The notes beneath the pieces are model-generated. The model was given only the letters and a program-made list of their open reading frames with translations, made no database searches and was not told the DNA's origin. Source: Batkoa obscura (Eukaryota > Entomophthoromycota > Entomophthoromycetes > Entomophthorales > Batkoaceae). From it: 64,000 nucleotides of DNA. The stretch spans positions 372,001 to 436,000 of the forward strand of contig JASVEC010000011.1 of assembly GCA_030770535.1 (NCBI GenBank), in the 5' to 3' direction. The translations under genes were made by a program, and so were the position numbers. Positions 12,347-23,455 of this stretch are shown here, piece after piece (the first letter of the stretch is position 1; each line of letters opens with the position of its first letter).

Positions 12347-12844
12347 GTATAATTAAAAAATTAAGCTTTAGTTTAAAATTGGACTTTTTGAAAATAGACA
12401 GTTTTCTGTTGAAATTTGAAAGTTTCCAATATTATCAATATAGTAAGTGAATAAACCTATGTAATATATTAATTTCATCCTTTAAATCCTATCATCAGAT
12501 AATGACATAAGCTTATAAAGTGGTTTTATTTTATCCGTTAAAGTAACTAATAAATGAAGGGAGTTTATATAATAAAGCAGATAAATCCACTAATTATATT
12601 ACTTTATTAAAAATATAGACAAACAAAGGATTTGAATTATAAGATTATATCAATACAAAGGAAATCAAAATTTTAAAAAATACTAGTTTTCATATATACG
12701 TTCTTATTTTTATTACTCAAAATAAAAAAGATCGAAAGATTTAAAATTATATATACATATATTATATTATATTATATTATATTATATCATACTATACTCA
12801 AATTATTTACTTATAGACAAATTGTATCATTCCCCATCCCTTCT
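12347..12844. other. Intergenic; short TATAT-type repeat
   Basis: 3' flank of the oxysterol-binding protein gene, with a TATAT/TTATA simple repeat at about 12758-12787. No gene seen. Confidence 0.6.
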
Positions 12845-14305
12845 TTAATAATTAATATCAACCCCAGGTTTCAAATGTTGTTTATGTTGTTCGTCTTCTT
12901 TTGAATAAAAGAAAGTAGGTTCCCAAGGAGTATCTCCTCTTTTTTTAGATTTATCTCTTTGAGTATCTTCAATGTGTACTTTAGCTTTAGTAGCTTTTGA
13001 AAATTCTTTAATTAAAATATTGTCCGTAACTTCCTTCCATACTTTTCTAGATTCCAATTCATTCATTTCTTCCATGGGTTTAACTATTTTCTGTAATGGT
13101 TTGAGCCCATTTAAATCAATTAAAATTTCTTTCTCTTTGGCTAAGGTTTCGAGGTAGATCTTATCTCTCCAACTTCCACTTATTTTACTGATGAGATCCG
13201 ATTTTGAGATATCACTTAATTTAAAATTACTTGGTGGGAGATCAGCCTCTGTAGTACTAGTAGTAAATGTAGGATTGAATCGAAACAAAGCACCATTTAC
13301 ACCAAATTTATTTTTACCAAAAAATTTCTAAAAATAAATTAAAAATATCAATATTCACGTATTTTCAATAATATAATATCTTTTTACCTCTGGCTTAAAC
13401 TCAATAACTGCTCTTAATTTGGTTGCAGGACAAGAGATAACTACTGAATCAGCTAAACCGACTCCGAGTGAACCTGATAAAAACCCTTGAACATAAGCGG
13501 AACCATGAGTTAAATGATATTCTTCATTATCTCGATTTCTTAATGTAATATAAATACCCCTCGCTAATTCGCCAGGTATAACTTTAACAGCTATTTTGTA
13601 AAAAACAGTTAATACAAAAACAATTTAATAGACACTAAAGCTCACTTACTGGTACCCGTAAATTTAGCTGTAATATGATCATTTCCTTGAGCAACAACCC
13701 CCGTTTCTGGGCATTCATACCAAAGTGCAGAGACTGGCGGGTGATGTGATATTTGTTCATTTAACATATTAATGGTTATATCTTTACCACTGATAGGTGA
13801 AATGGTATTCCATTTACAAGTGAAATATTCGCCTAAGATAGAATTATATGGTTTCACTATTTTATTTTCCTATAATAAGTAAAATTAGCTGATGTTATAA
13901 CCTATGGTATTGTAGATAATAAAACTTACATGATATTTCAAATAACGTGTAAAAGAATATCTTAATACAGCCAACATTCGTTCTTTAGGATCTTCTGGTT
14001 CACTTATACAAGCAAAATAATCGGGGCGATCTAACCAGTTGAAATATTCTAAATTAGGAATGGGATCTAAGACTTGGGAAGGTAATGAGATTCTCCTGTT
14101 AAATAAAGTTACAGGTTATTTCAATAGTTAGTAGTAATCAAACTTACATGCTAATAATATCCGTCACCCCAATCACCTTCTTTAATAACGATAAGATAAA
14201 TTTAAATTTTCCATGTTCACCATTATCTTTATCATCATAAGTAGCTACTTCAGTTTTTATTTGATTAGTTGGAGCGGTCGTTGGAGTTATACTGTTGGAA
14301 GCCAT
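12845..14305 (-). CDS. Oxysterol-binding protein, Osh4/Kes1 type
   Basis: Lipid-transfer protein that exchanges sterol and PI4P between membranes (family knowledge). Five exons on the minus strand: 14148-14305, 13930-14095, 13650-13869, 13388-13590, 12845-13327. They join in frame to 409 aa, against about 434 for yeast Osh4. The ORP signature EQISHHPP is in exon 3, followed by VSALWYECPETGVVAQG. Other family blocks are the lid-side ISLPSQVLDPIPNLEYFNWL, the NSILGE turn and the C-terminal GDTPWEPTFFY. There is no PH, ankyrin or GOLD domain, so this is a short, ORD-only member. Introns are 51-75 bases with GTAAG-type donors. The gene appears intact. Confidence 0.95.
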
Positions 14306-15869
14306 TTGTGTATATTAGTTATAAATTAATCGATATTTGTTCTTTTTTAATAAAATAAGATAATTCTTGGCTATTTATTTTTCCTTTTATTTTAGAATCT
14401 ATTCATTTCGGTTATTCTTAAATTTTGAGTTGCAATTTTATACAAATTTTATAATTTTCCAATAGAATAGACTACATCACTTTTACATCAATATTTTATT
14501 TGTCAATGTTTTCAGGGGAAAAGTTGAAATTTCATCAACTAAGCTTTGATTTCATATTTAGCAATTTATCCTATAGAAATGGTCGATTATTTTATAAATA
14601 AATCGCATTATTGGCTTTGGCCGTCAATTTTCCTATTAAATTATCCTTTTTCGACACAATACTTTTAGAGTATTTTTTTCGACACATTGTTTTTTGGTAG
14701 GTTAACGGAAATTCAATTTTAAGCCACCATTTTTTTTCAAGGCCTTTGATCGTTCAATTTTATCCAAGGTTCCAGCATCCTCATTTTATTTATACAACTC
14801 GATCTAAACTTTTGATTCTATCGATAAAATGACTATATCCCCAGAAGCTATATAATTTTATAAATCATCATTTTAATATTTTGTTTTTTTTAACCCATCA
14901 TTTTATAACAAGGTTTTGAAAATACAAAACCTAATAAGTTAAATTAAATTTCACTAAAATTAGTGCTCCCACTGTTTCAAAAGAAGTAACCAATTAAAAA
15001 ATTGTATGTCTATTTAAAAATTAACTCAGACATTTTTTAAGCGAATTGATATTCTATTATATTACTTTGATCAAATTTCTTGTATTTTTGTGCCAGTTTG
15101 ATTTTTATTGTTGTTTAAAAATTATATATTTTAAACAAATTATTTTGTTCGATTTATCAATTATCAAATTCAACTTGTTATTGTATTTAAATGTATTGAT
15201 CTTATTTTCATTTTTAATAATTGTAAACAAACTTGTTAAACTTAAATTTAACAACTAATCCTTTTTATTAGTAATATTGTATATATTAATTAATATATAA
15301 ATTCAGTCAAAGTTAAAATGTTAACTTTAAATATAATTTAGTCTTAACGCTATTCAAAGAAGGAGGGAAAAGGTTTTATTATCCATTATTTAAGGTTAAT
15401 CCATTTACATTACATCGTTAATTATTTAAGGTCAATTAAATATTATTATATCAGTTGTTTATGATTATTAAATCTGTCAGCTTGGCTATACCTAAAATTA
15501 ACAACATTTTTGATATTTATTTTGATGTTAGATTTATATAATTAGATATACTAACATAATAACCATTATCTGTTTTTCTTTTAGGTTCAAATCTTGACTA
15601 TAATAATAAGTACTTATTCTATATTTGTTATGGGATTATTAATAATAATAAATCATAAATAAAATAACATTCAACAAAACAAAACAAAACAAAACTTATG
15701 ATTTAAATATAATTTACTTTACAAACTATTAAGGTATTATTCAACATTTGTTATTTATTAAAATTAAAAAGCGTTTCAAATTTTAAAGTTAAAGATATCA
15801 TAATCTAGCAATAGATTATTGAAAAAGTCAATTGCTATATTATACAACAATGCATAAATATCATTTAAT
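14306..15869. other. Intergenic, AT-rich
   Basis: Upstream region of the oxysterol-binding protein gene plus unassigned DNA. A 70-codon plus-strand frame (15046-15258) is hydrophobic AT-rich noise. A short AAAAC pentamer repeat lies near 15673-15695. Confidence 0.5.
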
Positions 15870-16100
15870 CTAATGATTAAAGGCAGCTCTAGCATTTTCA
15901 AGAGCATCAAGATAAGTATGTGGAAAATTTTTATCAGAAGCAACCTGTGGCTCACTTAGATTGCTAATTGAATTTCTAGTTGCCATAACAAATTCATCGA
16001 TTCCATTAATATTAGGTTCCATTATTCCACCATTGTAATCCACAACATAAGAGGAAGCGATTGGAATTAAACATGTTAAAAGGTAAAGTTTGTAAAACAT
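15870..16100 (-). CDS. Small secreted protein, 76 aa, unknown
   Basis: Single-exon frame. The N-terminus MFYKLYLLTCLIPIASSY looks like a signal peptide with cleavage near residue 17, leaving an acidic mature peptide of about 59 residues without cysteines except the one in the signal. I recognise no family. The 5' flank on the minus strand contains an A/T-rich stretch but no clear TATA box. It could be a genuine small secreted protein or the N-terminal remnant of a larger secreted protein. Confidence 0.5.
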   Translation of the reverse strand: MFYKLYLLTCLIPIASSYVVDYNGGIMEPNINGIDEFVMATRNSISNLSEPQVASDKNFPHTYLDALENARAAFNH

Positions 16101-16701
16101 CTTGAAATTTATTATTCTCAGAATAACTTTTTGTTTTTTTTAAGTGTGAATTTGTTATCATCCGCTTTTATATTTTTGATTCCAAACTGGTCTTTGTTTA
16201 TTACTTTTTATAATATTATTAATTAATTAAATGATTCTATTAAATGTATTCGTTAGCTATAGATGGATTTTTTTGTTAATTATAGATATACTTAATAAAT
16301 TCAAATAACAGATTAATTAATAATTTATCTAATTAGTGTATGCAAGTCTTTTTCGATATGAAATATTTTTATTAGTCGCAAGATTTATAGTCAGGTGATA
16401 TCAGAATCCAAATTTTATACATTTTGTTTACCTTTTGGCCTCATACTAAAAGGTGTTGACCCAACTCGTTGCTTTGGTTTTTTCAACAGGATGACTTTTT
16501 ACATCAAAATACTCTTATTTTTATTAGAAGTATCTTCATTTTATAAAAGATAAGGTGCCTTTTTTTAAAATTCTATTCTATTAGATTCAATTGTTTCATT
16601 CTAATGGTAAGATTTAGATACTAACTTTTATATCAGAATTTTTTACTCATAAAAATCAAAAAAATGTGTAACTTTTACTTATAGCATTTCGCTTATTATA
16701 T
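16101..16701. other. Intergenic between small secreted gene and transposon nest
   Basis: Presumed promoter of the small secreted gene, then featureless AT-rich DNA up to MITE M5. Confidence 0.5.
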
Positions 16702-16798
16702 GTGGATGTATTTTTTTTAAAATTTTACTAACAGTTTTTCCGCTTAAATAGCGCTCAAAAAATGGAAAAAGTAATGAAATCAAAAAAAATACTCCCCC
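16702..16798. mobile_element. TE-A-type MITE M5
   Basis: 97-bp copy with termini GTGGATGT and CTCCCCC; ATAT on the left, ATTA on the right, so the duplication has decayed. Core TAGCGCTCAAAAAATGG. Confidence 0.8.
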
Positions 16799-17140
16799 AT
16801 TATTTAATAATAGGTGCTTTCCTTGTAATAGACTTGAAAAACTTAAAATTATATTGTTTATAGAAGAAATATTGTATAAAAAATTCGACTATATTAATAT
16901 TTACAAAAGCATATGGGGGTGTCCGAATTGGTTTCAGAATTTACTTAATTTAAATTTTAAGTTTTTAAATTTATAAGTTCTTAATGTATGATTAGTTAAA
17001 TTTAAAAAACAAAATTAAATAAAAAAATTTAACTTAAAAAACTTATTTTAATTGTTTTATTTTTTTTAGATAATTGATTTTAACTATATGTTTTATATTG
17101 TTTTTATCAAATGTTTAATACATATATAATATAAAAATAT

Positions 17141-17239
17141 ATGGTGATATTTTTTTAGTTTTATTACTTTTTCTATTTTTAAGCACTATTTGAGCAGAAA
17201 AATTATTAGTAAAATTATTAAATATAGAAACATATCCTG
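17141..17239. mobile_element. TE-A-type MITE M6, decayed
   Basis: Diverged ~99-bp copy (ATGGTGATATT...ACATATCCTG) inside TE-A copy 1a, with AT-rich flanks ATAT/ATAT. Core AAGCACTATTTGAGCAG is recognisable. Confidence 0.7.
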
Positions 17240-17308
17240 ATATATAGTAAATATTTTAACAACTTAAAAATAAAGCAGTAGCCAAGTCAATGTTTTTTAA
17301 ATATATAC

Positions 17309-17609
17309 TGTGAAAGTTGGTACTCGGTGGTTAGAGTTAAAAGCAGTTCTAGCTTAATTAACTGGCCGTAAGTCGAAAAGTCTTAGTTAATGTAACTAAG
17401 ATAGACTTAAATTAATAGGAATAATACATAATAAGCTACAGACTATGCAAAATAAGTAGAATAGAAAATACTAATGTACAGTCTACGCAAAACGCTATAA
17501 GATTTAGTGGCTCTATTAAAGGTACGATATCAGGGAATAATTCAATTGAAAAGCACCGAGTTATCATGTTGAAGAATCTATTTTATACTCCAACTGGGTG
17601 GCTATATAT
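17309..17609 (+). mobile_element. Solo LTR-like repeat L4, cut by TE-A copy 1b
   Basis: Begins TGTGAAAGTTGG and matches the family until GGTGGCTATAT, where TE-A copy 1b begins. Only the 5' ~300 bp remain in place. It lies within TE-A copy 1a. Confidence 0.7.
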
Positions 17610-17780
17610 GGGGGTGTCCGAATTGGTTTCAGAATTTAACTAGAAATTAATCCAAATTTTAAGTTTTTAAATTTGTAAGTCTTTAATATATGATCAGCTA
17701 AATTTAAAAAGCTTAAAACTAAATATAAAAATTTAACTTAAAGACTTATTTTATTTATTTTATTTATTTGATTATATGTT

Positions 17781-18140
17781 TGTGAAAGTTAGTACTCAGT
17801 AATTGGAGTTAGAGGCAGTTCTAGCTTAGTTAACTGGCCGTAAGTCAAAAGGCCTTAGTTTATGTAACTAATATAGACTTAAATCAATAGGAGTAATACG
17901 CAATAAGCTATGAGCTATGTAAAATAAATAGAATACAGGATATTACTGTAAAATCTACATAAGGTATTATCAGAAAGATTTAGTGGCTTTATTAAAAGTA
18001 AAATATTAGGGGATAATTCAATTAAAAAGCCTTGAGCTATTATGTTGAAGAATCTATTTTATACTCAACTAGTTTTGTAAACAAGTTAAGTGATTATTAT
18101 GCGATAATCAATCACAGAGATGATGAAACGATATTTCACA
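17781..18140 (+). mobile_element. Solo LTR-like repeat L5, internally shortened
   Basis: 360-bp member of the TGTGAAA family in the 5' leader of TE-A copy 1b. TGTT precedes it and recurs one base after its end. The same insertion point is occupied by an LTR in TE-A copy 3 (52043), so this insertion was probably carried along by transposition of TE-A. Confidence 0.7.
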
Positions 18141-18219
18141 GTGTTTTGTATTTTTTATTAAATATTCAATAACTATATAATATATAATTATATAATTATT
18201 TGACTTTATTTTTTATTAG

Positions 18220-19045
18220 AATAAAAACAAAATACAAGCTTTTATAACTAAACTTCGAAATGGAATTTCTAAAAAATTTAATACGGTAGGGAGAAGCACA
18301 TTATATGAACATTGTAATTCATTTACATTAATTTTAACAACTATTCACAATAGCCCAAAGTTTATGGAATTTTATAATAAAACAAAAAAAAGAAAAGAAA
18401 TATTATTAAATTTTACTATTAATAATAACAAACTTAATCAAGCAATGTATAAAATTAGTGCTTTAAGGGAAACAGGAAATAAAAACCAACAAGTAGCATT
18501 ATTATCGACTATAGCTTCAGTATATTCTTTTGATGAATGTAAAAGCTTTGGATTTAATATAAGTAAAAATCAATATGATTATTCAAAAATAATTAATAAT
18601 AATAAAATACCAACGTTACGACCTACTATCAAAAATACAAGAAAAATTAAAGATGAGCAAATCGAGATTATTATACAATATTTACTTGATAATCCAACTA
18701 TTTCATCAAGATTTAGTAAAAAAAATAATGATAAATATTCGTCAGAGAATATATATATATTAAATAAAAGTAGAAGAATGATATACAGTAAATATTTTAA
18801 TGATTTAAAAGATAAAGCAGTAGCCAGGTCAACATTTTTCAAATATATACCAAATAATTTTAAAAATCCAGCAAGAAAAACAGATTTATGTAATATATGT
18901 GCCCAGTATACAGTTAGGAAAAAGTTGTTTGAAAATAAAATAAATACAGCAGCAAAAAATAAAGCAGAGATAGAAGAATCTTTTAATAAGGAAAAAAGGT
19001 TATATAAATTACATGAATTTTGTGTTGATATTCAAAAAAACATAC
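18220..19045 (+). pseudogene. TE-A transposase, N-terminal half
   Basis: Open for 275 codons; the first Met is at 18364, but the frame is open back to 18220 directly after TTTTTATTAG, a good splice acceptor, so an upstream exon is likely. Lys/Asn-rich sequence with a Cys-x-x-Cys (DLCNICAQY) near the 3' side, possibly a zinc-binding element. The reading frame is stopped by LTR L6, which inserted with an ATAC duplication. The frames on either side of L6 are compatible, so before that insertion this was one protein with the 19512-20347 segment. Remnants of the same protein occur at 10803-12030 and 31763-31786. Confidence 0.75.
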
Positions 19046-19507
19046 TGTGAAATATTGCTTTATTTAACTCTCGGATTAATCATAATATAATAATCATTGA
19101 ACTTGTTTACAAAACTAGTTGTAGTCTTGTAATCAATTTAACCGTGAACCATGTGGTATAATCAATCCAGAGTTCCTTGTTTTGATTTGTTGTGAGGATT
19201 TCTAATTTCATATTGCAAAGAATGATATCCTCTCATTTTGATATCCGTGCTTTTTGGAGTATAAAAGAGATTCTTCAACATGATAACGTATCGTTAATAA
19301 AGTCACTAAGTCTTTCTGACAACATCTTATATAGATTTTACGGTAGTATCTTCCATTGTATTTGTTTACATAATTCGTAGCTTATTACGTACTATTTCTA
19401 TTAAGTTAAGTCTATCTTAGCTACATAAAGTAAGACCCTTCGACTCAAGGTAAGCTAATTAAGCAAGAGTAGCTTTTAACTTCGACCACTAAGTATCAAC
19501 TTTCACA
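19046..19507 (-). mobile_element. Solo LTR-like repeat L6
   Basis: 462-bp minus-strand copy (TGTGAAATATTGC...CTTTCACA) with an exact 4-base duplication, ATAC at 19042-19045 and 19508-19511. It interrupts the transposase of TE-A copy 1b and is therefore younger than that copy's last autonomous activity. Confidence 0.8.
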
Positions 19508-19511
19508 ATAC

Positions 19512-20347
19512 TTAATGAAACCATTGAAAAATTAAATAATAGAAGTTGTATAATAATTTTAGACTTTAAACAAAATATAGAAATAGGAACAAGACCAGAT
19601 CCAATAAATTTAGATCATTATAATAAACAAGCTATATCAGTATTAGGGTTTGGCGTTTTGTATTTAAAAAACGATAAAACAATAGGCAAAGTTTATTTTG
19701 ATTATTTATTTAAAATATTAAATCATGATTCAGCATATGCAGAAGATTGTTTAATTGATTTAATATCTAAAGAGCCTTTATTTAAAAAGTTTACAAAAAT
19801 TAATATATGGGCAGATATAGGATATCATTTTAAATCTCAAGAGTTTTTACATTATGTATTTGAAGAAATTCATAAAATAAATAGTAGTTTAAATATTGAT
19901 CTTAATTTTTTTGCTGAGCATCATGGAAAAAGTATAGTTGACGGACATTTTGGAAATCTTTCACAGTGGAGAAATAGCCTTGAAGCATTAGGTAAAATAG
20001 AAGATATTGATCAATTAATTTCAAAATTTGAGATTTTTGTTTGTGAAAATAATAGATTTAATAACTCAACTGTCAATAATGGGCAAATAAATATAATTTT
20101 TGAAAAGTATGAAAGAAACAAAGATACAAAAAAAATAATAAAAATAAAAGGTATTAAAAAGTATTTACATTTTATTAAACGTGGTAAAAAACTACACTGT
20201 TATCCAGTATCTGATAGATCAAAAAAAAGCGATATGATCTCAATTAAAGCTATAGAGTCTATAGAGGATAGAAAAATTAAAAGGTCAACCCCAGCTTACC
20301 TTACAAAAATAACTGAAAATTTAAAAGTTTCAATATTTAATAAATAA
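19512..20347 (+). pseudogene. TE-A transposase, C-terminal catalytic half
   Basis: 278-codon open frame (first Met at 19658) ending in TAA at 20345-20347. It contains a sequence layout typical of RNase H-fold DDE enzymes: IIILDFKQN (first Asp candidate, about 19557), NIWADIGYHFKSQEF (second Asp, about 19801-19845) and AEHHGKSIVDGHFGNLSQW (about 19915-19970). The W-x-D-x-G-x-HF and HGK-x(3)-DG blocks are what I would use to place it. No host-gene family fits. A second, truncated copy of this half lies on the minus strand at 31255-31658. Now separated from its N-terminal half by LTR L6, so unlikely to be active. Confidence 0.75.
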
Positions 20348-20931
20348 GTAAGTAGCTTATTAGATGATAGAAATCAATTATTAAATGTTGATATTACTTG
20401 AATTATTAATAGCTAAGTTAATAAATAGTCAAAGAGCAAGTAGTTATAATAATAAGTAAAAGCTATTATTATACTGCTTGTGTTACATAGGGATGGTTAA
20501 TTATAGTTTTGGGGCTAACCACTCCCTCCCATGCAGCTATTTATTAACTTAGCGATATATTAATAATGTAATTATAACATTAAGATAATTTATTCATTTG
20601 ATAGCAAATCTGCAGTGTTGAATATAAAACAGTTAATAATAAATATTTCTTAATAAAGTTATATAAAAGTATATATTTATTTACATATTACAACTTTGAC
20701 TAATATCACTATACAGGCTATATTAGTAAAATCTTTGCTAATCCAGAAATTTATATTAAATTTAATAAAAATTCCGCTAATTAACAATATAAATTATAAC
20801 AAAATAATTTAAAACTGTATCGGGTACTTTGGCTTTTAAAGAATTTATCTTTATAAATTTTAAGCAGTTTTCAAAATATAAATATTTAAAAATTGGATAG
20901 AAAAATGAAACCAATTCGGACACCCCCATAT

Positions 20932-21028
20932 GGGGACGTATTTTTTTGTTTAAGAATTTATTAACAATCTTTCCACACAAATAGTGCTTAAAAAATAGAA
21001 AAAGTGATGAAACCAAAAAAACATCCCT
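20932..21028. mobile_element. TE-A-type MITE M7
   Basis: 97 bp, termini GGGGACGT and CATCCCT, ATAT on both sides. It sits immediately against the right end of TE-A copy 1b, sharing the ATAT. Confidence 0.85.
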
Positions 21029-21102
21029 ATATATTAGTAATATAATTATAGTATTAAATAGTTTGTTTTTTATTTAACAGTAAATCTGCAATGTTGGCTA
21101 TA

Positions 21103-21201
21103 AGGGAATGTATTTTTGTGTTTAAGAATTCTACTAACAATCTTTCCACTCAAATGCGCTTAAAAGATGGAAAAAGTGATGAAGCCAAAAAAGACACTCC
21201 C
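21103..21201. mobile_element. TE-A-type MITE M8
   Basis: About 98 bp (GGGAATGT...CACTCCC) inserted in the 3' subterminal part of TE-A copy 1a. The intact site in copy 1b (near 20620) reads AATATAAAACAG, supporting an ATAA duplication here. Confidence 0.8.
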
Positions 21202-21480
21202 ATAAAGCAGTTAATAATAAACATTTTTAATAAAGTTTTATAAGAATATTTATTTATTTATATATTATAACTTTAATTAATATAAATATATAGGTTATTA
21301 GTAAAGCTTTTGCTAATATAGCAATTTTCATTAAATTTGATAAAAATTCTGCTGATTTATAACATATATTATGATAAATAATTTAAAACTGTTAAGTATT
21401 TTATTTTTTAATAAAAAAATTGTTTTTATAAAATTTTAAACAAAGTTTTTAATACAAAATATTTAAAGCAATAATGCGAT

Positions 21481-22684
21481 TATTAGCTAAACAGATGCAA
21501 AAATCAATTATTAAATAAACTCCGCTTCATTTGAATGAAGTAAGGAAAATTTTCAACTTATTGTACTCAAGTTCTTTATTCTAATAATAGGTACTGTTCC
21601 GCAAAGGTTTTATATAGACTTTGATTTGATGTTAATAAATAAATATAACCCTTTATCAACGGAATTTATTCTCATATCAGATAACTCATGGTTATCTCAT
21701 GGTAATTCGCCTTTATTAACACATTTACAATTCTAAAGTCAGCTTTAATGTATTTTTTAAATTGAATATAATGCAATCCACATGTGTTTGGATATAAAAC
21801 TGGACAACTATCAATTGTTGCATGAAAATTCTGGAATTCATACTTAGATGATTATCAACACAAGCATATTCTAAAATGACAATACATTGTAAAACGGGTT
21901 TTATAAATATGCGATCTATTAAAAGATGTAATAAACTATTCAACAAAAGTTGGCAAATCATAGATAACACTCCTTTTTTAAAAGTATTTCCTTATAGTAT
22001 ATATAAATTATTCACATATTATACAGGAATTGAGCATTTAATGTATAATCTAATAACCAAAAAATTATAAAAGATTGAGTGAGGATAAGCTATTTGAGAA
22101 TAGATTTCAATAAAATCTATTTGATTTAATAAAGAGTAGAAATCGTAAATTTAGAAAAAGAGATTACAGAAAATGACAACTTTTTAAATTGAAACCACCC
22201 TTTTTATAATTTATGTAATGATAAAAAATATTTTCACTTTGTTTCTTATCATTAAAACTAAGCCGAGTTTTTCATGCAAGAAACAAAAAATGAAAATAAA
22301 ACTAGTTTAATTTGATAGAACAATTACAATAACAAATCTCAAGGTACAACTAAATTATTTGATTGGTTATGTTGATTTAATTTTTACGGTAAGTAAATAC
22401 TTAATTTGTAAGTTTAATGTTTTTTAAGATCCGATTCCTTTCCTTCGTAATTAAACCAATGACACAATTCATTAAAATACGAGAAAACTTTTTTATCACA
22501 TTTTCATCAAAAAATTATTGAAGCATCAAAGTACATTTATTAAAAATAAATTTAATAGAAAGCGTTAACATATATAAAAAAAGATATATTTTATTTTGAA
22601 AAAAAATAACAATAACACATAAATTTGTTTGCTATCAATAGCCGCCATAATTAACTGAGAAGATAACCAACCACCTATATACAC
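21481..22684. other. Intergenic, AT-rich
   Basis: Beyond the transposon nest and 3' of the first FAR1-like gene. Short frames here (for example 21876-22070) carry no signal, domain or neighbour support. Nothing else seen. Confidence 0.5.
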
Positions 22685-23455
22685 TTAATTTAATAAATCT
22701 TGGATTGTAGGATATGTTCTAGAGCGTTCGCGATAAAAGTCCAACGACATAATCTCACCAAACTGTTTAAAATTTTGAATAGGAAGTTGATGAAAGTTGT
22801 TATTAACAGAAAAGCATGCTTTTTCACTTGTGAATAAAGGTGGTAAGGTAAAGATAGACTTATCACATAACGTCTTTTCAACTGGCGAGTTAAAAGTATT
22901 GATAGTACCCTCAGTACTAGGACAACTATAAGCGCAACTATAACTTGTTTCAATGGAATCATTGTTATAGTGGTCTTTATTGCAAGCCAACTTATTATTT
23001 TTATGATAATAAGGTATTTCATTTAATATTGTACTCAAGGATGGTAAATTTGTATTAGACACAGAGAGTTGAGGCATGAGTTTAAATGGGTATCTGTTTA
23101 ATGTAGTACTAGCCCCTTTATTGTGGCTATTTTTGCTAGTTAATAAGGAATGATTGTGTACCATGGATTTACCAGCTCTGAATTCCCATTTATTATTAGG
23201 GTTCAGATGACTATCGTTAAAGAGCACAACTCTCCAATGACACTCACAACGGTCACTAAATCGGTTACGACGTCTGTTGATAGGTTTATCTTGCTCTGGT
23301 TTTCCTTCTCTAGAGCATACGATATAGATGGTGTTTGCTTTGGAGGTACGGATACGGATGCTAAACCCGATACAATGAGCCAAGAGTTGGCAGTGCTCAA
23401 TGGCTTCTTGTGAGGTATTATATTTACATTTGTAGATGACATTTAATTTATCCAT
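22685..23455 (-). CDS. FAR1-like zinc-finger protein, paralogue 1
   Basis: Single-exon, 256 aa. Residues 13-105 form a FAR1/WRKY-GCM1-type DNA-binding domain: SQEAIEHCQLLAH, then FSIRIRTSKANTIYIVCS (Cys47), a basic RRRNRFSDRCECHWRVV (Cys70/Cys72), KWEFRAGK, and VHNHS with the His100-x-His102 pair. In plants and Mutator transposases this fold binds DNA through a C-C-H-H zinc site. No transposase (MULE) or SWIM domain follows; instead there is a Ser/Asn/Thr-rich tail with an LPPL motif. I infer a small transcription regulator, perhaps domesticated from a Mutator-like transposase. Paralogues lie at 26028-26723 and 29393-30070. Start chosen at MDKLNVIY, the only Met before the domain. Confidence 0.8.
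   Translation of the reverse strand: MDKLNVIYKCKYNTSQEAIEHCQLLAHCIGFSIRIRTSKANTIYIVCSREGKPEQDKPINRRRNRFSDRCECHWRVVLFNDSHLNPNNKWEFRAGKSMVHNHSLLTSKNSHNKGASTTLNRYPFKLMPQLSVSNTNLPSLSTILNEIPYYHKNNKLACNKDHYNNDSIETSYSCAYSCPSTEGTINTFNSPVEKTLCDKSIFTLPPLFTSEKACFSVNNNFHQLPIQNFKQFGEIMSLDFYRERSRTYPTIQDLLN

Larger units (their letters stand above)
17610..20927 (+). mobile_element. TE-A DNA transposon copy 1b (best preserved)
   Basis: Termini are inverted: GGGGGTGTCCGAATTGGTTT at 17610 and its complement ending at 20927. ATAT stands on both sides (17606-17609, 20928-20931), consistent with a 4-base target duplication. The unit is about 3.3 kb, or about 2.5 kb without the two solo LTRs it carries (L5, L6). 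It encodes one large protein in two halves separated by L6. The superfamily is not assigned: a 4-base duplication excludes hAT, Tc1/mariner and PIF/Harbinger, while Sola and Ginger types remain possible. The same first 8 bases and the TTGGTTTCA block recur in the ~98-bp MITEs. Confidence 0.8.
16915..21480 (+). mobile_element. TE-A DNA transposon copy 1a (outer, decayed)
   Basis: Left terminus GGGGGTGTCCGAATTGG at 16915 preceded by ATAT. After the leader, MITE M6 and a short transposase remnant (17240-17308), the copy is interrupted by LTR L4 and by the younger copy 1b. A second stretch of TE-A 3' subterminal sequence at about 21040-21480, lacking a clean terminus, is best read as the far end of this copy. 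The coding region is mostly deleted. Confidence 0.65.

Noticed and set aside
15580-15600. GGTTCAAATC resembling a tRNA T-loop
   Set aside because: No acceptor, D or anticodon stem can be folded around it.
18579-18842. 87-codon minus-strand frame inside the TE-A transposase
   Set aside because: Antisense to the better-supported transposase frame, which has matching remnants in other copies.
21876-22070. Pair of overlapping short frames between the transposon nest and the FAR1-like genes
   Set aside because: Opposite strands, no domain, no splice or signal features.
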